From contig ONMB01000015.1 in the NCBI GenBank assembly GCA_900318825.1, positions 1 to 34,198 on the forward strand: a DNA stretch of 34,198 bases, written 5' to 3'. This stretch comes from an uncultured Ruminococcus sp. (lineage in GTDB: Bacteria > Bacillota > Clostridia > Oscillospirales > Ruminococcaceae). Position numbers and translations under genes: made by a program. Under the pieces are notes generated by a model. It searched no databases. It worked only from the letters and a program-made list of their open reading frames with translations, and had not been told where the DNA came from. Below are positions 15,701 to 22,866 of the stretch, one piece after another (within the stretch, counting starts at the first letter, position 1; each line of letters starts with the position of its first letter).

Positions 15701-16107
15701 GAGAGGTCCGGTGAGGAATAGGACGATGTGAGTCCCGTGCCGAACGGCACTGTCGAGAACTGGAACAGCCTTGAATAGCTGCTCGTGTCGCCGTCCAGCG
15801 CAAACTTCATCGAGAATGTAAAGCCGTCCTTGCACGAATTGTCAAGCATTGCCGGCAGCTGTAACCAGCCTTCACCGAAACCTCCACCGTTCAGACGAAG
15901 CACGTTCGATTTCAGCTTTGAGTCGTACTTGACGACTGCATCGTCGCCGCGTATCTGCGCAAAGCCTTTTTCAGTACCTACGCTGGAGACTTCGCCGTTC
16001 CGCGTCACCGCATTTGCAGTAACGGGTGCCGCTGACGGTATTGACGCTGCCGCTATACAGACAGCAGAGCAAATCGCCAATAGTTGTTTTGGATAAAAGT
16101 TTTTCAA
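12757..16107 (-). CDS. Secreted modular GH97 glycosidase with LamG-like, CBM and dockerin modules
   Basis: A 1116-residue exported enzyme, probably an alpha-galactosidase or alpha-glucosidase. Modules in order: signal peptide (about 1-33), LamG/concanavalin-like domain (about 60-265), GH97 N-terminal beta-sandwich (about 290-550), GH97 barrel with GKSAWSWWS and KVDYYESD (Asp678 in the KVD strand), SYEAV with Glu727 and GTEYY with Glu733, a GH97 C-terminal beta domain, a CBM6/35-like module starting SYEAENAKL, and a type I dockerin with two canonical calcium loops. An Asp in the KVD strand is, from memory, where retaining GH97 members keep their nucleophile. The start is TTG at 16105-16107 behind GGGGTGAT; upstream in-frame TTG lies inside the promoter. 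A perfect consensus promoter precedes it. Confidence 0.9.
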   Translation of the reverse strand: MKNFYPKQLLAICSAVCIAAASIPSAAPVTANAVTRNGEVSSVGTEKGFAQIRGDDAVVKYDSKLKSNVLRLNGGGFGEGWLQLPAMLDNSCKDGFTFSMKFALDGDTSSYSRLFQFSTVPFGTGLTSSYSSPDLSVDVNDKSVFRASIFAGKSRNTDNDKKHRAIFGLDAAPDKDVWHDLSVVYKPDGTSYYIDGKLVTYEAETADAATASLFSEGLLPSYIYGAIGHSLYSDNDLKASIDDVAFFNKPLSAAQIADLPMNEAKYLFDFEVYAATDIALPETAKTLSGTTITSIPELMTLSPDGTIITKFWKDSSGGYYYSVHKNTSGESETVVEPSKLGLVTTSEDLSTGFAEPPSATEVVRDEAYTMPFGKHSHFRDHCSEITFPLRKDKSILNVTMRVYDDGVGLRYTLDHGATIKSEETQVIFPDNSVFWGNMPNATYEWDMVEITSKKMNDAWADYSCPLTGKLSDTCWVTLSEANVFNEEEPYCAGCVSTTGGSRALKWKFGVKTTTVKMSASFHTPWRAIVIGDDLNEMASSDLIQNLNPPSVLDDISWVKPGKSAWSWWSSSSDSPIEYHTQKDYIDFAAQNGWTSVCLDFGWALWDDSEAKVKELCDYAAERGINIYLWYGVNNKGHSGYKDSKGNPAYPYYSLLDEATIVREFERIAGLGVKGVKVDYYESDTQETMKQMQMCAETAAKNHIMVLFHGCTLPRGESRTYPNIVSYEAVNGTEYYKWFDHPTLENRVSYTFTRNVAGSADFTPTGTPIDGIKATAGFALADVVTIESGIQHFAHSVYTYEGSSALPMLNDVPVVWDDMKVLDGYPMQFNVTARRNGNDWYIGASTISSRTVNIRLSDLVSSGNWDAYIFADNKDGSDLEVTVQKGLTSEDVITRNLLPNGGFVIKLTQNGMKLTTPYTNYRSYEAENAKLSGKAVATTGKDAKYCSNDAFVGYIGGGADNTVTFSNVNVDKAGKYTLRIYYLAGESRDLSVDVNGEFVSTLKGLYANKGDWKGIRAVNVDVELNKGDNTVKLYNNNAYGPNVDRIAVAIPDTQIKGDVNADGTFSIADLVLTRKWLLVSEGTKLVNRKAADMNEDGKINVFDYILMKRQIVDTRNN

Positions 16108-16140
16108 GAAATCACCCCATTTATATGTATTTGTAACTAT

Positions 16141-16169
16141 ATTATACAAGGCGGCACTCAGAATGTCAA
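16141..16169 (-). promoter_or_regulatory. Consensus sigma-A promoter of the GH97 gene
   Basis: On the minus strand, a perfect TTGACA (16164-16169) is 17 bp from a perfect TATAAT (16141-16146). The leader would be about 27 nt. It starts 13 bp beyond the terminator of the upstream gene, which makes this an independent unit. Confidence 0.9.
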
Positions 16170-16181
16170 TACTTTACGAAA

Positions 16182-16207
16182 AAAAGAGCAGCCAAAGCTG
16201 CTCTTTT
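16182..16207 (-). terminator. Terminator after the flavoprotein-rubredoxin gene
   Basis: An 11-bp perfect stem (AAAAGAGCAGC / GCTGCTCTTTT) with a 4-nt loop begins 5 bp beyond the stop codon. On the minus strand it ends in seven T residues. Confidence 0.92.
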
Positions 16208-16211
16208 CAAT

Positions 16212-16997
16212 CTAAACTCTTTCAAAATCTTCTGCGCCCACTCCACATATCGGACAAACATAGTCCTCCGGCAGTTCATCGCCTTCATATTCGTAGCCGC
16301 AGAGCGTACAGCGCCAGACCTGCTTTCCGTCAGATGCAGGAGCACCTTTCGTTTCAGGCTTTGAACTCTCACCTCCCGGAACGATCTTCTCAAAATCAGA
16401 CGCAGGGTGCTTGCAGAGCGGACAGATGAAATCGTCCGGCAGCTCGTCCCCAACATACTCATAGCCGCATATCACACAGCGCCAGATAGTCTGTCCTTCG
16501 GGAGTCGTTCCGACCTCCTGCGGTTTCGTTTTAATGTCGCTGAGGTAGTATTCATAGGTGCAGGACGGTGTCTGGTCAAGCACCTCCATATCAGTCACAT
16601 CAGCAATGAACATCGTATGGGAGCCGAGATCAACGCTTTTTTCAACCTTTGCAGCTATCCACGCATTAGTTCCCTTAGTGACTATCATTCTCCCGTTGGA
16701 AACTCTTTCGCAGTCTGTAAATCCGGCAAATTTATCCACCTCGCGCCCGGTCTGGAAGCCGAAATGCCTGAACAGGGCAAAGTCCGCTGCCTTGCTTATG
16801 ACGGAAACGGCGAATTTTCCGGTATTCTGTATCATTTCGTGGGTAAAGTTGCTCTTGTTCACTGTGACACTTATCCGGTTAGGCTTGGAAGTGACCTGCG
16901 CAACGGTGTTGGTTATGCAGCCGTTGTCCTGACCGTCCATAAATGCGGTAACGACATAGAGTCCATAGCTTATTCTGTGCATTGCTTTATTATCCAT
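16212..16997 (-). CDS. Flavin reductase-like protein with two rubredoxin domains
   Basis: A 261-residue cytosolic redox protein related to high-molecular-weight rubredoxin. Residues 1-155 form an FMN-binding flavin reductase-like domain (split barrel; TNTVAQVTSKPNRISV near 29-44). Two rubredoxin domains follow: Cys174, Cys177, Cys192, Cys195 and Cys230, Cys233, Cys248, Cys251, joined by a 26-residue polar linker. The two are close copies (WRCxxCGYEYxGDELPxDxxCPxC). Known homologues, such as Hrb of Moorella, have one such domain, so a recent domain duplication is inferred. A role as electron carrier to oxygen- or NO-reducing flavodiiron proteins, or to rubrerythrin, follows from the family. 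AGAGGTG is 5 nt before the ATG. It is monocistronic and divergent from the helicase. Confidence 0.9.
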   Translation of the reverse strand: MDNKAMHRISYGLYVVTAFMDGQDNGCITNTVAQVTSKPNRISVTVNKSNFTHEMIQNTGKFAVSVISKAADFALFRHFGFQTGREVDKFAGFTDCERVSNGRMIVTKGTNAWIAAKVEKSVDLGSHTMFIADVTDMEVLDQTPSCTYEYYLSDIKTKPQEVGTTPEGQTIWRCVICGYEYVGDELPDDFICPLCKHPASDFEKIVPGGESSKPETKGAPASDGKQVWRCTLCGYEYEGDELPEDYVCPICGVGAEDFERV

Positions 16998-17034
16998 ACA
17001 AGCACCTCTTTTCTGTATAAAATATTCTGTTGAT

Positions 17035-17063
17035 ATTATAACTTAAATATGCAGATTTGTCAA
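17035..17063 (-). promoter_or_regulatory. Consensus sigma-A promoter of the flavoprotein-rubredoxin gene
   Basis: On the minus strand, perfect TTGACA (17058-17063) is 17 bp from perfect TATAAT (17035-17040). Confidence 0.85.
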
Positions 17064-17097
17064 GAAACATTTGTTTGAGAATGGCTGAAGTTCAGGC

Positions 17098-17126
17098 TTG
17101 ACGTTTTGCTCAGTTTGTGGTATCAT
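17098..17126 (+). promoter_or_regulatory. Sigma-A promoter of the DEAD-box helicase
   Basis: TTGACG (17098-17103) is 17 bp from TATCAT (17121-17126), 33 bp before the start codon. Confidence 0.7.
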
Positions 17127-17159
17127 AGTATTATTAACGTGTTTTTGAAAGGATAAATA

Positions 17160-18878
17160 ATGCAGTTTAATGAATTGAACCTGTCTCAGGAAATACTTCA
17201 GGCGGTGGACGAGCTCGGCTTCACCGAAATGACCGAGATACAGGAAAAAAGTATCCCTGTTCTTCTCCAGGGACGCGACGTTGTTGGACGTTCCAACACC
17301 GGCACCGGCAAGACTGCCGCTTTCGGCATACCGGCAGTTGAGAGCATTACTAATGCCGACAAGCGCACCGTGGCAGTCCTAATACTCTGCCCGACAAGAG
17401 AGCTCGCGCTCCAGGCTTACGAGGAGATACGCAAATTCGCCAAGCACAAGCGCTCCGTCAAAGCCTGTGCGGTCTACGGCGGTGCAAGCATGGAAAAGCA
17501 GATATTCGAGCTGAAACGCGGTGCGAACATCGTCATCGGAACTCCCGGACGTGTTATGGACCATATGCGCAGACGTACACTCAAGCTCGACGGGCTCCGC
17601 TGCGCTATCCTCGACGAAGCCGATGAGATGCTCAATATGGGCTTCCGCGAGGACATCGAGACTATACTCTCAGAAGCTCCGGCAGACAGACAGACCGTCC
17701 TCTTCTCTGCGACAATGCCTCCGGAGATACTTGCCATTACCGAGAAATTCCAGCACGATCCCGTACACATCAAGATCAAGGCTCCGCAGAGAACAGTCTC
17801 TCTTATAGAACAGTATTACTTCGAGGTCGCTATGGGCAGAAAGACTGACGCTCTAAGGCTGCTCCTGACAGCATACTCGCCCTCGTCAGCAATGGTTTTC
17901 TGCAACACAAGGGCAATGGTCGATCAGCTCACCGAGGAGCTCCAGAAAAACGGTTTCCGCGCCGCTGGTCTGCACGGTGATATGAAGCAGGCTCAGCGCA
18001 CACAGGTAATGAACAGCTTCAAGAATAAGGCTACTGATATTCTCGTCGCAACAGATGTTGCAGCGAGAGGCATCGACGTCAGCGGTATCGACGCAGTTTT
18101 CAACTACGATCTGCCGCAGGATAACGAGTATTACATACACCGTATAGGCCGTACAGGCAGAGCCGGAAGAACAGGTACCGCATATACACTCATAAGCGGA
18201 AGAAGGCAGTTCTACGAGCTCCAGCAGATCTCGCGCTACATCAAGGCTGATATCACACAGCTTCCCCTCCCCGACAAGGAAGGCATCATCGCTATGAAAA
18301 CAGAGGCTTCCATCAAAGAGGTTTCCGAAGCTGAGGCTATACACAGCGCTTATGAGGTCATCGACCGCCTTGCTTCAATGGGTATCGACTACCGCGAAGC
18401 CGCTGCGAGACTGCTCACAAAAACTCTTCAGGCTAATCTCGGCTCTATCCCCGAATTCGACCGTCCTAAACCGCTCCGCAGCAGAAACGGTGCCAAGACC
18501 GTCAAGGTTGATATCAGCATCGGCAGAAGCCGCAGGATAGCTCCGAACTTCATTCTCGGCGCTCTCGTTGACGCTACCGGAATGTCCGGCAAGGATTTCG
18601 GAAAGATCGACATATTCGACGACCACACAACAGTCGAAATACCGGCTGCCGAGACAGACTACATTCTCGAAAGCACAAACCCTATGAAGATAAACGGTCA
18701 GCAGGTCACTGTAAAGCTATGGGACGGCAAGTCATCGAAGTCCCATTACAGCCGCCCGCGTCCGGACGACAAGCCCAAGTTTGACCGTAAGAAAGCCGCA
18801 TACGGTTCACGCAAACACGGCGATAAATTCAAGGACTATATCCCCAACCGCAAAAAACGCGCTAAAAATAAGCACTAA
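17160..18878 (+). CDS. DEAD-box ATP-dependent RNA helicase with DbpA-type RNA-binding domain
   Basis: A 572-residue RNA helicase for rRNA maturation or cold-stress RNA unwinding, cytosolic and ribosome-associated. All core motifs are present: Q motif (FTEMTEIQ 21-28), Walker A SNTGTGKT (45-52), PTRELA (78-83), TPGR (128-131), DEAD (152-155), SAT (183-185), ARGID near 300 and HRIGRTGRAG near 328. A DbpA-like RRM lies at about 438-525, and the tail is Lys/Arg-rich (about 530-572). The RRM and basic tail resemble the CshA/DeaD/DbpA group; I cannot place it more finely. AAAGGA is 7 nt before the ATG. A 37-codon gene follows 12 bp downstream with its own strong ribosome site before the shared terminator. 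Confidence 0.93.
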   Translation: MQFNELNLSQEILQAVDELGFTEMTEIQEKSIPVLLQGRDVVGRSNTGTGKTAAFGIPAVESITNADKRTVAVLILCPTRELALQAYEEIRKFAKHKRSVKACAVYGGASMEKQIFELKRGANIVIGTPGRVMDHMRRRTLKLDGLRCAILDEADEMLNMGFREDIETILSEAPADRQTVLFSATMPPEILAITEKFQHDPVHIKIKAPQRTVSLIEQYYFEVAMGRKTDALRLLLTAYSPSSAMVFCNTRAMVDQLTEELQKNGFRAAGLHGDMKQAQRTQVMNSFKNKATDILVATDVAARGIDVSGIDAVFNYDLPQDNEYYIHRIGRTGRAGRTGTAYTLISGRRQFYELQQISRYIKADITQLPLPDKEGIIAMKTEASIKEVSEAEAIHSAYEVIDRLASMGIDYREAAARLLTKTLQANLGSIPEFDRPKPLRSRNGAKTVKVDISIGRSRRIAPNFILGALVDATGMSGKDFGKIDIFDDHTTVEIPAAETDYILESTNPMKINGQQVTVKLWDGKSSKSHYSRPRPDDKPKFDRKKAAYGSRKHGDKFKDYIPNRKKRAKNKH

Positions 18879-18890
18879 GGAGGTGCAGCT

Positions 18891-19004
18891 ATGGCTGATA
18901 AGAAGCCCGAAAAGGATACTCGTAAGACCGCAATGAGAGTTATTATGCTCATTATGGCAATAATTATGGCAATCGGTGCAACACTCCCGTTCTTTTTTAA
19001 GTAA
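18891..19004 (+). CDS. 37-residue single-pass membrane peptide
   Basis: A short gene directly behind the helicase. The ATG is at 18891 with AAGGAGG 6 nt upstream, and the stop is at 19002-19004. The first 16 residues are strongly charged (MADKKPEKDTRKTAMR); residues 17-36 are one hydrophobic helix rich in Met and Ile, ending FFFK. The charged N-terminus would stay in the cytosol under the positive-inside rule. The near-perfect ribosome site, tight spacing, and a terminator 11 bp after the stop argue for a real gene. I do not recognise the family; small clostridial membrane proteins of similar build exist. Overlapping minus-strand frames are not needed to explain it. Confidence 0.75.
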   Translation: MADKKPEKDTRKTAMRVIMLIMAIIMAIGATLPFFFK

Positions 19005-19015
19005 TAAATCACATG

Positions 19016-19042
19016 AGCAGAGCTTCGGCTCTGCTTTTTTTG
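19016..19042 (+). terminator. Terminator after the helicase-peptide operon
   Basis: An 8-bp stem (AGCAGAGC / GCTCTGCT) with a stable TTCG tetraloop runs into eight T residues (19035-19042 region). Confidence 0.92.
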
Positions 19043-19055
19043 TCTCCGCGCACAT

Positions 19056-19089
19056 TCCGACATATTCCGCAGCCCTCACGGAATATAAT
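19056..19089 (+). promoter_or_regulatory. Candidate spoIIG-type promoter with Spo0A-like box
   Basis: A TATAAT -10 (19084-19089) has no -35 at the usual 17 bp. A near-match to the 0A box (TGTCGGA on the minus strand, consensus TGTCGAA, 19056-19062) lies about 22 bp upstream, the unusual spacing known for the Bacillus spoIIG promoter. Only one box and one mismatch, so tentative. Confidence 0.35.
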
Positions 19090-19118
19090 TATACCAGTAA
19101 GCTCTAAGGAGGCAAGCT

Positions 19119-19934
19119 GTGCAGACGATATACATCGACGTTCTCATCGTACTCAATCTCTATGTGAACTTTTTCCTGCTGCGTACTGCCGCCGGTCTGA
19201 CTCACTCGCCGCTGAAAAATCTCCGATGTGCCGCAGCTTCGGTCTACGGCAGCCTCTATTCCCTGCTGATACTCGCGCCCGAACTGCCGCCTGTCGTTGC
19301 AGTGCTGGTGAGACTCTTTGCAGCTTTCACCATAACCGCTGCGGCTTTCGGATTTCACGGACGTGTCCGCCTGCTGATAAACACCGGTGCTTTCTTTGCC
19401 GCGAACTTCATTCTCGCTGGTCTGATGTATGCGGTCTATCCGATGTTGGCTGCCGGGAGAGTCCACTTCAACAACTCTTACTTCTACATAGATTTTTCAC
19501 TTATGATACTCGTAGTAACGACTGCCGCTCTCTACGCTGCTGTTTACGCCGCAAGATACTTCCTCGACCGCTTTTCACCGCAGACAGGCTCCTACCGGGT
19601 GATTATCCGCAGCAGGGACAGAGTTGTTGAGCTCGCCGGACTCGCTGACACAGGCAATTCCCTTGTCGACTTCTTTTCCGGCTCACCGGTCATCGTCTGT
19701 GACAGCAGCAGTTTTCCGGAAATGGCTGCCGTCACGGAAGGAAAGCTCCCGCGAGGAGTCAGACTGATACCGTGCAGCACCGTGGCAGCTTCCGGACTTA
19801 TGCCTGTATTCCGCCCTGACGAAGTGCTCATAGTCAACGGCGTCAGCGGTGAACGCAAGCCTGTCGATGCTCTCATCGGGCTCGGAAACTGCTCCGGAAA
19901 AGCTATCTTCAACCCGGTCCTGCTGAAATATTAG
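19119..19934 (+). CDS. spoIIGA: Sigma-E processing peptidase SpoIIGA
   Basis: Membrane aspartic protease that removes the pro-sequence of sigma-E in the mother cell after septation, on signal from the forespore. The 271-residue protein has a five-helix membrane part (about 1-150, with Ile-Asp-Val-Leu-rich first helix) and a cytosolic protease domain. The catalytic DTGN motif is at 177-180, equivalent to Asp183 of the Bacillus protein, followed by SPVIV strands and the LIGLGN segment near 255-260. The start is GTG at 19119 with AAGGAGG 6 nt upstream. Its partner sigE starts 31 bp downstream, the standard spoIIG order, which strengthens the call. Confidence 0.92.
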   Translation: MQTIYIDVLIVLNLYVNFFLLRTAAGLTHSPLKNLRCAAASVYGSLYSLLILAPELPPVVAVLVRLFAAFTITAAAFGFHGRVRLLINTGAFFAANFILAGLMYAVYPMLAAGRVHFNNSYFYIDFSLMILVVTTAALYAAVYAARYFLDRFSPQTGSYRVIIRSRDRVVELAGLADTGNSLVDFFSGSPVIVCDSSSFPEMAAVTEGKLPRGVRLIPCSTVAASGLMPVFRPDEVLIVNGVSGERKPVDALIGLGNCSGKAIFNPVLLKY

Positions 19935-19964
19935 AGCTTGAAATCCAAAAATAAGGAGACTATT

Positions 19965-20663
19965 ATGAACATCATCAGAAAAATTCTCAGAGACATCAGA
20001 AAAAAACTCGCCTCACGCATAGACTACATTAACGGCTCGGATACACTCCCGCCGCCGCTCACACGTCAGGAGGAAGAGGAAGTTTTCGTCCGGCTGAGCG
20101 AGAACGATCAGGAAGCAAGGAACTGCCTTATCGTACATAATCTGCGGCTCGTAGTCTATATTGCGAAGAAGTTCGAGTCCACAGGCATAGGTATCGAGGA
20201 CCTCGTATCTATCGGCACGATAGGTCTCATCAAAGCTGTCAACACCTTCTGTCCCACCAAAAACATCAAGCTCGCCACCTACGCTTCACGCTGTATTGAA
20301 AACGAGATACTGATGTTCCTGCGCAAATCCTCACAGTATCGCAACGACCTCTCTATCGACGAGCCGCTGAACGTTGACTACGATGGCAACGAGCTCCTCC
20401 TCTCCGACATTCTCGGTACGGACGACGACATCGTCAACAAAGGCATCGAAACAGAAGCCGAACGCGAAATGATAAGAGGAGCAGTTTCCGAGCTATGCGA
20501 CCGCGAACGCGAGATAATGGAAATGCGCTTCGGGCTCATCGACGGCAAGGAAAAAACTCAGAAGGAAGTCGCCGAACAGATAGGCATCTCTCAATCCTAC
20601 ATATCAAGACTCGAAAAAAAGATAATAAAGAAACTCCGCGTAAAGCTCGAGAGCATCTGCTGA
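19965..20663 (+). CDS. sigE: RNA polymerase sporulation sigma factor SigE
   Basis: Mother-cell sigma factor of early sporulation, made as an inactive precursor. The 232-residue protein starts with a positively charged, amphipathic pro-sequence (about 1-25), then region 2 with [23 protein letters not shown] near 62-85 and the core-binding/-10 region, region 3, and region 4 with the helix-turn-helix [20 protein letters not shown] near 199-218. The [23 protein letters not shown] and [13 protein letters not shown] segments are close to Bacillus SigE. The start at 19965 has AAGGAG 7 nt upstream; the TTG at 19938 has none. Activation by the adjacent SpoIIGA is established for this pair. Confidence 0.94.
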   Translation: MNIIRKILRDIRKKLASRIDYINGSDTLPPPLTRQEEEEVFVRLSENDQEARNCLIVHNLRLVVYIAKKFESTGIGIEDLVSIGTIGLIKAVNTFCPTKNIKLATYASRCIENEILMFLRKSSQYRNDLSIDEPLNVDYDGNELLLSDILGTDDDIVNKGIETEAEREMIRGAVSELCDREREIMEMRFGLIDGKEKTQKEVAEQIGISQSYISRLEKKIIKKLRVKLESIC

Positions 20664-20672
20664 ACAGCGAAT

Positions 20673-20699
20673 AGCCCGTGAATGTGTATTTCACGGGCT
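20673..20699 (+). terminator. Terminator after spoIIGA-sigE
   Basis: A 10-bp perfect stem (AGCCCGTGAA / TTCACGGGCT) with a 7-nt loop, 10 bp after the stop, is followed by TTTTTAT. Confidence 0.88.
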
Positions 20700-20754
20700 T
20701 TTTATCTATAAACCTGCAAAATATTACAAAAAAATCAAAATTTATTGCTTGCTA

Positions 20755-20783
20755 TTGAAAAATCACGCAAAATCTGTTATAAT
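20755..20783 (+). promoter_or_regulatory. Sigma-A promoter of recJ
   Basis: TTGAAA (20755-20760) is 17 bp from TATAAT (20778-20783). It likely drives the whole recJ-rel run; I see no further strong promoter before 28661. Confidence 0.8.
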
Positions 20784-20814
20784 AAATGTATATATCTTTT
20801 TTAGGAGCTGCTAT

Positions 20815-22839
20815 ATGAAAAAGTGGACTGTCGGTGTTCCTGACAGAAAGATCGTTTCAAAGCTGATGCTTAACTGCGGCGTCACCTCACTGACTGCCGC
20901 TTCTCTTGCGCAGAAAGGCTATTCCTCACCGGATTCCGTTGCTGAGAGCCTTGATGCCGGCGAGCTCTCCGATCCTTTTCTCATAAAGGATATGCAGAAA
21001 GCTGCCGATACTATAAATAACGCTATTGACTCCGGCGAACGTATCTGCGTTTACGGCGATTATGACTGCGACGGCATTATGTCAACAGTCATTCTATACT
21101 CCTACCTTCTCGAGACCGGCGCAGATGTCACATACTATATCCCTGAACGCTCTGAAGGATACGGTCTGAACAAAACCGCTCTCGACAGGATAGCTGCTGA
21201 CGGAGTTCAGCTTATCATCACAGTTGATAACGGCATCTCGGCTGTCGAGGAAGCCCAGTACGCCTATGAGCTCGGTATGAAGCTGGTCATCACTGACCAC
21301 CACCAGCAGGGTGAAGAGCTTCCCAAAGCGGAAGCCGTCGTCGATCCTCACAGACACGACTGCTTCTCCCCTTTCAAATATATGTGCGGTGCAGGCATTG
21401 CTCTCAAGCTCATTGCAGCTCTCGACGGCGGTGACTATACCATGGCGCTCGAACAGTTCGGCGACCTTGCAGCTATCGCTACTGTTGCCGATATTGTCAG
21501 CCTTACCGGTGAAAACCGCTTCCTCGTTTCCTACGGTCTGGAGCTCATAAACAACTCTGACCGCCCTGCACTCATTGCCCTCAAGGAGGTCTGCGGACTT
21601 GCTGAAAAAGCCGTTGATTCGCAGTCGATAGGCTTCGGCATAGCTCCCCGCATCAATGCTGCCGGCAGATTTGGTTCTCCGAAACAGGCTGCGGAACTCT
21701 TCCTGTGTGAGGACTACGACGAAGCTCTTTCAGCGGCTCAGGAACTGAACGCTCTCAACAACGAGCGCAAAGCTGCCGAGAACGAAATTATTTCCGATAT
21801 TTACAAAATGATAGATAATGATCCATTCCTTATCCGCGGCAGGACCATTTTCCTATGCGGCAAAAACTGGCATCACGGCGTTATCGGCATAGTTGCCTCG
21901 CGCATTATGGAACAGTTCGGTAAGCCATGCTTCATAGCCTCCGAACAGGACGGCGAGATCAGAGGCTCGGCACGTTCCTTCGGCGAATTCTCCGTATTCG
22001 AGGCTCTCACATACGCTTCTGACGTGCTTGAAAAATTCGGCGGCCACCCCGGTGCAGGCGGCTTCACTCTCAAGCCCGGCAAAGCAAAGGAGTTCAGGCA
22101 GCTCATTGAGAAATATGCCGCTGAAAACCACAGGATAATGCCTGTTATGACTGTCTCAGCCGACTCTGCCGTAACTCCGCAGGAACTGACCGTCGAAAAC
22201 ATCAAGGGACTTTCCGCTCTCGAACCTTTCGGCGCCGACAACGAACGCCCACTCTTCTACATAGGCGGTGCACAGGTCATTGACATAATCCCGCTCTCAA
22301 ACGGTGCTCATTCCAAACTGCGTCTCAAGCTCGGTTACAGCAGCTTCGACGCGCTTATGTTCAGAACTCCGCCACAGTCGCTCATCGTCAGCAAAGGCGA
22401 CAGCTGCGACCTTATCGTGACGCTTGGCATCAACGAATTCCGCGGCAGCACAGATATAAGCGTTGTGGTGCGTGATATGCGCCCGAGCGCCTTCGAGCAG
22501 AGCAGATACTTTGCGGCTATGTCCGCTTTTGAGTCATTCATACGCAGTGAACAGCTTCCGGTCAACTACTACCCGAGTATGCTTCCCGAACGAAACGACG
22601 TCGTTCAGATCTACAAGGGTATTCCCGACGGCGGTATCTGCACGGATACCCTTTTCCTCAGACTCGGAGATCCGCGCATAAACTACTGCAAATTCAACGC
22701 TGCACTCGAAGCTCTCAGACAGCTCGGTCTGATACGCTTTTCGTCAGCGGACTCAACCGTTTCAAGAGTTAAAGTCAGCCAGAAAGCTGATCTCAACAGC
22801 GCTCCCGTACTCGTTTCGCTCCGGGAGCATATAAAGTGA
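20815..22839 (+). CDS. recJ: Single-stranded-DNA-specific exonuclease RecJ
   Basis: Digests ssDNA 5' to 3' in recombination and base-excision repair, cytosolic, Mn/Mg-dependent. The 674-residue protein has the DHH phosphoesterase motifs YGDYDCDG (80-87), VDNGIS near 143-148 and DHHQ near 165-168 (the family's DHH), VVDPHR near 178, and the DHHA1 part with HHGVIGIVASR near 345 and GGHPGAGGF near 408, all as expected. A C-terminal extension after the OB-fold region (about 560-674) is usual in Firmicutes RecJ. The start at 20815 follows AGGAG by 7 nt; the frame is open back to 20749 but that includes the promoter. Rel follows 27 bp on. The apt gene found between recJ and relA in Bacillus is absent here. 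Confidence 0.94.
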   Translation: MKKWTVGVPDRKIVSKLMLNCGVTSLTAASLAQKGYSSPDSVAESLDAGELSDPFLIKDMQKAADTINNAIDSGERICVYGDYDCDGIMSTVILYSYLLETGADVTYYIPERSEGYGLNKTALDRIAADGVQLIITVDNGISAVEEAQYAYELGMKLVITDHHQQGEELPKAEAVVDPHRHDCFSPFKYMCGAGIALKLIAALDGGDYTMALEQFGDLAAIATVADIVSLTGENRFLVSYGLELINNSDRPALIALKEVCGLAEKAVDSQSIGFGIAPRINAAGRFGSPKQAAELFLCEDYDEALSAAQELNALNNERKAAENEIISDIYKMIDNDPFLIRGRTIFLCGKNWHHGVIGIVASRIMEQFGKPCFIASEQDGEIRGSARSFGEFSVFEALTYASDVLEKFGGHPGAGGFTLKPGKAKEFRQLIEKYAAENHRIMPVMTVSADSAVTPQELTVENIKGLSALEPFGADNERPLFYIGGAQVIDIIPLSNGAHSKLRLKLGYSSFDALMFRTPPQSLIVSKGDSCDLIVTLGINEFRGSTDISVVVRDMRPSAFEQSRYFAAMSAFESFIRSEQLPVNYYPSMLPERNDVVQIYKGIPDGGICTDTLFLRLGDPRINYCKFNAALEALRQLGLIRFSSADSTVSRVKVSQKADLNSAPVLVSLREHIK

Positions 22840-22866
22840 CGAATATTTGTTTCAGGGGGAATATTT

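Noticed and set aside
16105-16149. Earlier TTG start (16149) for the GH97 enzyme
   Set aside because: That codon directly abuts the upstream edge of the TATAAT -10 box, so it would lie upstream of the transcript start, and it lacks a ribosome site. The TTG at 16107 has GGGGTGAT and begins a proper signal peptide.
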